64,000 nucleotides of DNA, taken from assembly GCA_951799425.1 (NCBI GenBank), contig OX637399.1, forward strand, positions 19,814,001 to 19,878,000, in the 5' to 3' direction. This document shows, in pieces, positions 57,310 through 64,000 of this stretch. Position numbers and translations under genes: made by a program. How positions within the stretch are numbered: the stretch's first letter is position 1; every line of letters begins with the position of its first letter. This DNA is from Ilex aquifolium (lineage: Eukaryota > Streptophyta > Magnoliopsida > Aquifoliales > Aquifoliaceae). The notes under the pieces are model-generated. The model had not been told where the DNA came from, did no database searches, and saw only the letters and a program-made list of their open reading frames with translations.

Positions 57310-57620
57310 AGACTAATCTAAACCACATGATACAACCTAGCGTACCCATTCATGTCTAATACAACCATGTCTACCATCAATTCTCGCTCCCCAATTTGAA
57401 GCACACCACCTATACACATCCTCTTAGTATCCAACCGTTCTCCCGAGGGCATGTCTATACTCCAAACATGTTCTAAATTCCCAAAGTCTAATCCCAAGTT
57501 ATTTGCATAGGTGGGGTGTGGGAAGGAATGAGTAACATTAAACTTCAAAGAAAATGCATGCCCAAGAATTTTAGAGAAAAACGATACCTTCCACAACTGT
57601 ATGGGAAACATCTTCCCCCG
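57310..57620 (-). pseudogene. Tekay-C protease-region remnant
   Basis: Minus-strand text with NLGLDF, MPSGERLDTKRMCIGGVLQI and LMVDMVVLDMNGY parallels the downstream half of the Tekay-A protease region (LGLEVDTLEE, CRGCELEISGVLLTVDLRVM). Broken. Confidence 0.6.
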
Positions 57621-57639
57621 GTTTGGTCATAATAGGGAT

Positions 57640-58185
57640 TCTCTCTTGATCAATATTGTCGGGGGCTATATCTTCTAACGGGTTCTGCGGTGGTGGCTTC
57701 TGTGGTGGTGGTGTGTTTGCATTTACTCGTCCTACGGCTTGTTTGGTCTTTTTAGGAAATGATGGGCATCTATGTTTGAAGTGCCCGAAACCGCCACATG
57801 CGAAACAGCGACGTGGGTCAGTGGCTGTTCGATTTCGAGTAGCCCTAACTCCTTGAACCACTGGATTTCGTGGCCCTGAAGCTTGGTCAGGTCGGCAGTA
57901 CGAAGCTGCCCTTGGTGCCACTCCACTGCTGCTAGCACCAGTCCTGATCGGGCCTCCCCTTGCTAAGTTCTGTTGTTGTTGGTTGTTGATTCTATTCTGG
58001 TGTTGTACCAGAGTAGTTAGCTCCCTCAAACACTGATAGATGCCATTAATTGCATCGGGAGGTGGTGGCGGTGGCGGATTGGCTTGACCTCCACGACCAC
58101 GCCCACATCCACGTTCACGTACACGTCCACGTTCACGTCCACGTCCTCGTTCACGTCCACGTCTTCATCCTCGTTCACCGTCCAT
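57640..58185 (-). pseudogene. gag: Tekay-C gag remnant
   Basis: On the minus strand it starts near 58185 with an Arg/Gly-rich repeat (RERGRGRERGRGR, encoded by CACGTC-type hexamers at 58095-58175), a poly-Pro run, a QNRINNQQQQN stretch, then a zinc knuckle CFACGGFGHFKHRCPSFP near 57760-57815, with a Pro-rich tail. The central capsid part typical of Tekay-A gag is not recognised. This supports a short, possibly non-autonomous gag. Confidence 0.75.
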
Positions 58186-58357
58186 TTTGCACATCAATAT
58201 ACAACTTAGTTCATTGATGTACAAGATATTCCACTATCACTTTAATCTAAAACATAGGACGTGTGAAAATCTAACTCCAGAATTTTTATCCAACCTAGTC
58301 CAAAGGCTCTAGTGGTGATCCATAACCTACAGCTCCCATGTAAGACCTAAAGCCTAG

Positions 58358-58369
58358 GCTCTGATACCA
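58358..58369 (-). other. Primer-binding site, initiator Met-tRNA (Tekay-C)
   Basis: TGGTATCAGAGC on the minus strand, three bases from the LTR start at 58373. Confidence 0.9.
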
Positions 58370-58372
58370 TTT

Positions 58373-58640
58373 TGTAACACCCCAAAACACACCCTGGACG
58401 GCATTACATTATAAAACCATTCATATCATGAGAGCACTAAAAAAAACCTTTCATAAGTAAGACTTCATAAAAATCATTCATAACACTTACATCATTATCC
58501 CAAATGAATATGCCATCTTTGGCCTTTACATTTCAAAAATCAACTAAGGTAGAGCAGCGGAAATAACAAAAGAAAACTAGACTTCACAAGGTTCAAAATG
58601 AATACCCTAGTCTAGAACAAAAGTAAGCTACATCTCTAAC
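58373..58640 (-). repeat. Tekay-C 5' LTR, visible part
   Basis: Nearly identical to 51986-52250. Interrupted at 58641 by Tekay-B; the remainder should lie beyond the window. Confidence 0.9.
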
Positions 58641-61600
58641 TGTGACACCCCAAAATCCGGGGGTCCCGTTGATAACCCATCAACCCGCGGAAACATCCGT
58701 GGATATCGCTCAACCCGACACCACATCTAGAATATCATTAAGCCGGGATTATAACCCATAATGAAAATTCGGTTTAACATTCATTTGATTCAATTAAAGT
58801 CCCATACACCGTGGTTTGTACCCCATTAGGGTCCACTTTGATCATTTAAAGGAAGGAAATTCAAAGCCCAAAGATTTGGCAAACATTTGAAAATTTCAGA
58901 TTTTTTGACTGACTACCTGTCGGCTACCGGTAGCTGTTTCCCTCTGGAAAACAACTACCTGTTGGCTACCGGCAGCTGTTTCCTTCTGGAAAACAACTAC
59001 CTGTTGGCTACCGGTAGCCGAAACATTCTGGAGCTACGACTACCTGTTGGCTACCGGTAGCTGTTTCCTTCTGGAAAACAACTACCTGTTAGCTACCGGT
59101 AGCTAAAGGCAGATTTTGCCCATTTCATTAGTTTTTCATTTCCAACTCATTTCAAACTCTTCCAAACTCATACCAAACATATATAATGAGAATTCCCACA
59201 TTATACATAGTCCATCCAAGTCATATTACATACAACTTCATACATTCATAATTCAAAATGTAATGTTTTACAACAACATTTCTAATCACTTAGAGACCAC
59301 ATGTTGGCCTCTCTTCAAACTTGGCGCTCGTCATGGAAACCATCCCTCGGCACACGACCCTCACCTGAAATGTTTCCCGTATAGGCCCAGTAGAGAAAAA
59401 TCCTACAGAGGCTACTCCTCAACCTATATGCATATGAAATGTTCCCATCCACAACCACAATTCCCATAACCATTCCATCAAGTAATATGATTAAATGATG
59501 TAATGCTAGAATGTCATGCCATGAATGAGGTGAGACCCACCCATGTGCACCCAACCCGAGTCCACTCCGACTCTCTTTACATGTCAATGCCATGTATGTT
59601 AAACCCGGGCTACCCAAGCCCCATAAAATGAGATGAGACTCATGTACTCAACCCGAGTCCGCCCTGGCTCAACATGAAATGAGATGTGACTTATTTATGC
59701 ACTCACCCCAAGCCCTTCCCAGCTCGACAACACAATGCAAATGTCAATGTGTAATGACCCGTCTTCGACGGAAATACATCCAATGATCACTTTGAATAAA
59801 AATCATGCGTTTTATAAATAAGATCATTATTGGATGGTACTCATTGAATGAGTATTTTATAAATCAAAATCTTGTGTCTTCCTGGGCAACGGATTTTGGA
59901 ATTGCACCGCCGGCTCCGTGGGCCTAACTACACTTTTCTGGAATTTCACCGCCGGAAAGTGTATAAACCAAGTGGTCTAGGGTTTTTCACCCAAGGAAGT
60001 CGCCATGCCCCTTCTTGCTATACCCGACACATGTTTTTCCATGCATGTAATCGTGCGACTCAGTCGGATATTCAATCCAACTTTCCCGAGCCCACCCTTC
60101 AACCACCAAGAATGATGTTTGAATGAACCATGCACCCACACTCATGAATGACTCCCATGAATGTGACACAACCTTATGCCCAATATGCTATGACCGCCAA
60201 TGAGCAACTCTTTTCATGTCCACATGCATTTAATACCACATAGATTGTGGTACAATACCCATGCACAAACACACCCACACCCATGCTAACATCCCATGAA
60301 TGTGATGCCACACCATGTCCCATATGCAATGTATGCAACTTGGACTACTCCTTGCGTCAATTACCATGCCGGGTATCGACGTCAACCATGCACTCACCCA
60401 TGAAATAAATGATTCCATGCCAATGCAATGTAATGCACCATTGTATATCCATGCCATGTGCCATATGATATGAATGTCATATGGACAATTAATTCATAAT
60501 TTCACATGTTCACATTCATGGCAATTATATCAATAACATATAACTACCAAATTCCTTAACCATGTCAATACATCAAGGAGCATATATTGGCATCTTAGTG
60601 CATAATTTCACATAGCTCTACTCATCTAAACATGTTATCACAATTTCGTTGGAATAACAACCAATTCCACAACCAAGGCATTTAAACAAATACCTTCAAG
60701 GCAAACAACATGTTATCACATAAGTTGTTCAATTTCTCTCAAGAAATTCCTATAGGCAATTTCTATTAAACAATTTAGGATAAAATTATTTTACCTAAAT
60801 TCCACAAAAATGCTAGTGTAATTTTTCTAACAACCTGCCCATTTCCTTCATTATTCCATAACTATAAACATATAAATATGTATACATATCTATATATATA
60901 CCAAGCCATAATCATAGGCATTCTAGGTAAGAAATCAACCCAAGTAGGAGAACCCCTGCCTCTTGTAGCGTGAGGAATGACGTAGGAAGCTCCCAAGACC
61001 CGAAAACCAACTCGAAGCTTGATTTTTCCAAATCCCGATTTTTCACCTTCGGTGAAAATCTTCATTTTTGGTACCCACGCGTAGCCCTCGTCGCGTAGAT
61101 CACTTCTCCCTTCTAGCTCGACGGAGTCCGAGCGACGGAGGCCGGAGAAATCGCCGGAGAAAGGGTTAAGAAACCCTTTTCTCTCTCTTCTCCCTCTCTC
61201 TCTCTTTGAACGGCTGAACCAAGGGAGCAAATGTGATATTTTCTTGCAAAATATCAAAAATAAACCCCTATTTATAGTCCCGGAATGTGCGGCCCTAAAC
61301 GTGCCACACGTTTATTACTTTCGGGTCCGTTTTTCGTCCTGAAACGACTCATTAAGTCCCGGATTAAGTCCAAATAAATTTTATTGGCACATTAATCCAA
61401 TTATAAGGAATTTTAATATTTCTCGTTTTTGGGGACCTTTAAAAGGTCAATCGCCACGCAGTCGTCTCGATCTACGTGCAAAATCCGACTCTCTCGGAAT
61501 TCGACGAATTTTCTGGTGGTTACTAGATTTCGCGTTGCGAATCCAATGGCGCACTCCGTTCCCTCCTCCGAGGTCTAGAACATATGTATTTTAAATACGT

Positions 61601-61665
61601 GCAGTAGTGGCAAATTACCATTTTGCCCTTTTTCAGAAAAAGTTCAAATTTTCCCGGGTTTCACA
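58641..61665 (-). repeat. Tekay-B left LTR (3' LTR)
   Basis: 3,025 bp, TGTGACACCCCAAAATCCGG to CCCGGGTTTCACA. Array at 58911-59106; TATA-like TATAAATAG on the minus strand near 61270. Frames at 59116-59617 and 60862-61257 have no recognised protein. Confidence 0.92.
58911..59106 (-). repeat. About 42-bp tandem array with TACCGGTA core, five units
   Basis: Units read ACTACCTGTTGGCTACCGG plus TAGCTG and a GGAAAAC-containing spacer. Five units here against six in the right LTR of the same element (63171-63411). Confidence 0.85.
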
Positions 61666-62901
61666 TTCTCCCCCCCTTAAAAGAATTTTGTCCCCGAAAT
61701 TCACACCCACAACCACGTTCAACCACGTGTCTATGCTACAATAGATACCATCCGCACTATATCGATAGTGACATCAAGTCTTCAAGGCAAAGACAATACC
61801 CCTAATCCCTAGGGTACGTTGGGTAATTCCGTTTGTGGTTCTTTAACCGTCGTGAACCATAAACCATCACTCTCCCGGACTAGGTTCTAAACGCAATCAA
61901 GTCTGTTCGTAAAGGCACCACATATCCCGTGTACCTCTGTCCCATTCCGAAACTACTAGAATAGGAGATAAATTACCCTCCTCTGTAATTTGACAATAGT
62001 ACCGAAGCATCCCAAGGCGAAGCATTCGGTAGTGAAGTCCTTATTCAAACTAGAGTTCTCACAACCCTACCCGTGTCATTCTATGAGGAGCCATAGAGTA
62101 GACAACATACCGGGGTGTAACTTAACACTGAAGTCTACATCCCTACGTGGAGACAAACATTCGTAAGCTCCTAAACATCTGAGGTGGGCCAAATTCCTGT
62201 CTCACCTCGTTCCCTAGGGTAAAGCTTGCTAGCTAACCCACGAACTGTCCGTACCAACGAAATTCATACTTTATTTGAGGTAAAACGTCATGCGTTTCCC
62301 TAAAACTTAAAACATACACACTCCGAGGTGTAAACAGTGACTCGCTGACGATCACAATCACCGACGACTCAGTGTGCCGTCAATCCGTCCATCCCAAGGA
62401 CGACATCAAATTCTAATATGTCCAGGGAGTAGAATCCTCAAGAATCCTAACCCACATTCCCGACCTACCCATTTAGTACTTCACCCTAGCTCCTAGGGGA
62501 GAACTCACACACAATGGCTTTTCCAAGGTTTCAACCTCTAAGCCCAATTCCTTCATGCAATTTAAATTGTCATAAAACAATAACTAGTTTGCCAATGTAG
62601 GGACTCAGTTCAAAACATTGTGAATTTTCTCACCGTCTACCTAGTAGAGCAAGTGTCTCACACTAGTAGACATTTAACCCATGAACTATCCCGTTCATCC
62701 CTTTTCGAACCTCCAAGATTATGTTTTCTAACCCTAGTGTTCCTCTTTTTCCATATACATTTTACCATGTATACAATTTACACATAACACATAATCATGT
62801 AACAAATCAAACACATAATATGAATGCACATGGAATGCAATGGTGTAAACCCATTTCCCTCAAGCCCTAGGTAATCGTATACCTATGCTCTGATACCAAG
62901 C
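61666..62901 (-). pseudogene. Tekay-B interior with pol traces
   Basis: From the right on the minus strand: primer site, leader like Tekay-A, a protease trace (LEFDVVLGMDGLT-like near 62380-62440), traces matching the RT start near 62000-62200, RNase H near 61800-61850, then the sequence GTGTGAATTTCGGGGACAAA and the polypurine tract. Much of gag, RT and integrase is not there. Confidence 0.75.
62887..62898 (-). other. Primer-binding site, initiator Met-tRNA (Tekay-B)
   Basis: TGGTATCAGAGC on the minus strand, three bases from the LTR start at 62902. Confidence 0.9.
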
Positions 62902-64000
62902 TGTGACACCCCAAAATCCGGGGGTCCCGTTGATAACCCATCAACCCGCGGAAACATCCGTGGATATCGCTCAACCCGACACCACATCTAGAATATCATT
63001 AAGCCGGGATTATAACCCATAATGAAAATTCGGTTTAACATTCATTTGATTCAATTAAAGTCCCATACACCGTGGTTTGTACCCCATTAGGGTCCACTTT
63101 GATCATTTAAAGGAAGGAAATTCAAAGCGCAAAGATTTGGCAAACATTTAAAAATTTCAGATTTTTGGACTGACTACCTGTCGGCTACCGGTAGCTGTTT
63201 CCCTCTGGAAAACAACTACCTGTCGGCTACCGGTAGTTGTTTCCCTCTGGAAAACAACTACCTGTTGGCTACCGGTAGCCGAAACATTCTGGAGCTACGA
63301 CTACCTGTTGGCTACCGGTAGCTGTTTGCTTGTGGAAAACAACTACCTGTCGGCTACCGGTAGCTGTTTCCTTCTGGAAAACAACTACCTGTTAGCTACC
63401 GGTAGCTAAAGGCAGATTTTGCCCATTTCATTAGTTTTTCATTTCCAACTCATTTCAAACTCTTCCAAACTCATACCAAACATATATAATGAGAATTCCC
63501 ACATTATACATAGTCCATCCAAGTCATATTACATACAACTTCATACATTCATAATTCAAAATGTAATGTTTTACAACAACATTTCTAATCACTTAGAGAC
63601 CACATGTTGGCCTCTCTTCAAACTTGGCGCTCGTCATGGAAACCATCCCTGGACACACGACCCTCACCTGAAATGTTTCCCGTATAGGGTGAGCACAACG
63701 CCCAGTAGAGAAAAATCCTACAGAGGCTACTCCTCAACCTATATGCATATGAAATGTTCCCATGCACAACCACAATTCCCATAACCATTCCATCAAGTAA
63801 TATGATTAAATGATGTAATGCTAGAATGTCATGCCATGAATGAGGTGAGACCCACCCATGTGCACCCAACCCGAGTCCACTCCGACTCCCTTTACATGTC
63901 AATGCCATGTATGTTAAACCCGGGCTACCCAAGCCCCATAAAATGAGATGAGACTCATGTACTCAACCCGAGTCCGCCCCGGCTCAACATGAAATGAGAT
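62902..64000 (-). repeat. Tekay-B right LTR (5' LTR), partial
   Basis: Nearly identical to 58641-59750, with one extra array unit (63171-63411) and a short GTGAGCACAACG difference near 63688. Continues beyond the window. Confidence 0.92.

Larger units (their letters stand above)
51986..58640 (-). mobile_element. Tekay-C: short-bodied chromovirus-type element
   Basis: Minus-strand element: left LTR 51986-54639 (its 3' LTR), interior 54640-58372, right LTR from 58373, interrupted after 268 bp by the Tekay-B element at 58641. Primer site of initiator Met-tRNA type (58358-58369) and polypurine tract (54640-54656) are present. The interior is only 3.7 kb with gag and protease traces; RT and integrase are not recognised, so it looks non-autonomous. 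The left LTR and the visible right LTR differ at only a few positions, so it is young. Confidence 0.88.
58641..64000 (-). mobile_element. Tekay-B: internally reduced chromovirus-type element
   Basis: Minus-strand element: left LTR 58641-61665, interior 61666-62901 (1.2 kb), right LTR from 62902, cut by the window edge. Primer site 62887-62898 and polypurine tract 61666-61682 are present. The interior still aligns in order with parts of the Tekay-A leader, protease, start of RT and RNase H, but most of gag-pol is absent; it is a non-autonomous derivative. The compared LTR parts are almost identical by eye, so it is the youngest element here. It inserted in the Tekay-C LTR. Confidence 0.9.

Noticed and set aside
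58911-59106. Regular repeats with spacers resembling a CRISPR array.
   Set aside because: The spacers are repeated too, the array lies within an LTR and has a partner in the other LTR; it is a tandem repeat in a plant element.

Overview
The window looks like repeat-rich intergenic chromatin of a flowering plant, most likely a eudicot. It is AT-rich and I found no host gene, rRNA or tRNA. Almost every base can be assigned to nested LTR retrotransposons of lineages found in angiosperms: Athila (Ty3/gypsy, tRNA-Asp-type primer site, an extra gene in the env position), Tekay-like chromoviruses (initiator-Met-tRNA primer site), one TRIM and one small solo LTR. The species cannot be named from this. 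All elements are treated as fossils; age statements are by-eye impressions, not computed divergences.

Layout. 1-33143 is an old minus-strand Athila element (here Athila-2). It is split by a solo LTR (398-2689), a second solo LTR (3195-5349), a complete plus-strand Athila element (Athila-1, 8119-25692) and a small solo LTR (30846-31580). Athila-1 itself contains a solo Tekay-like LTR (13363-16201) and a TRIM (16210-16645). From 33144 to 34738 lie truncated Tekay-like LTRs. 34739-39300 is the 3' end and LTR of another Athila (Athila-3), with a solo LTR inside its LTR. 39301-51985 is the 3' part of a fourth Athila (Athila-4), interrupted by a complete chromovirus (Tekay-A, 40082-50246). 51986-58640 is a short-bodied Tekay-C element whose right LTR is interrupted by a Tekay-B element (58641 to beyond the end of the window).

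How the parts work together. Each Athila has the order LTR, tRNA-Asp primer site, gag, protease, RT, RNase H, integrase, hairpin with polypurine tract, small Cys/His ORF, ORF3 in the env position, long noncoding tail with a stem-loop, polypurine tract, LTR; not every part survives in each copy. Target-site duplications (TCAAC, GTTAA/ATTAA, GCCTC, GGCGT/GACGT, CTCCA/CACCA, CCTAA/GCTAA) establish most of the nesting order.

Most interesting signal. Short GC-rich palindromes (cores TTCGAA, TCCGGA, TACCGGTA), usually in pairs 18-20 bp apart, form arrays upstream of the TATA box in LTRs of unrelated families, and again inside Athila-1 upstream of ORF3. At one homologous position in Tekay-C LTRs three copies carry three different palindrome types. 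One roughly 100 bp stretch with its array is shared between a Tekay-C LTR and the internal Athila-1 region. This suggests exchange of promoter modules between retrotransposon families. Also notable are a conserved small Cys/His ORF of Athila and a stem-loop conserved in four Athila copies.
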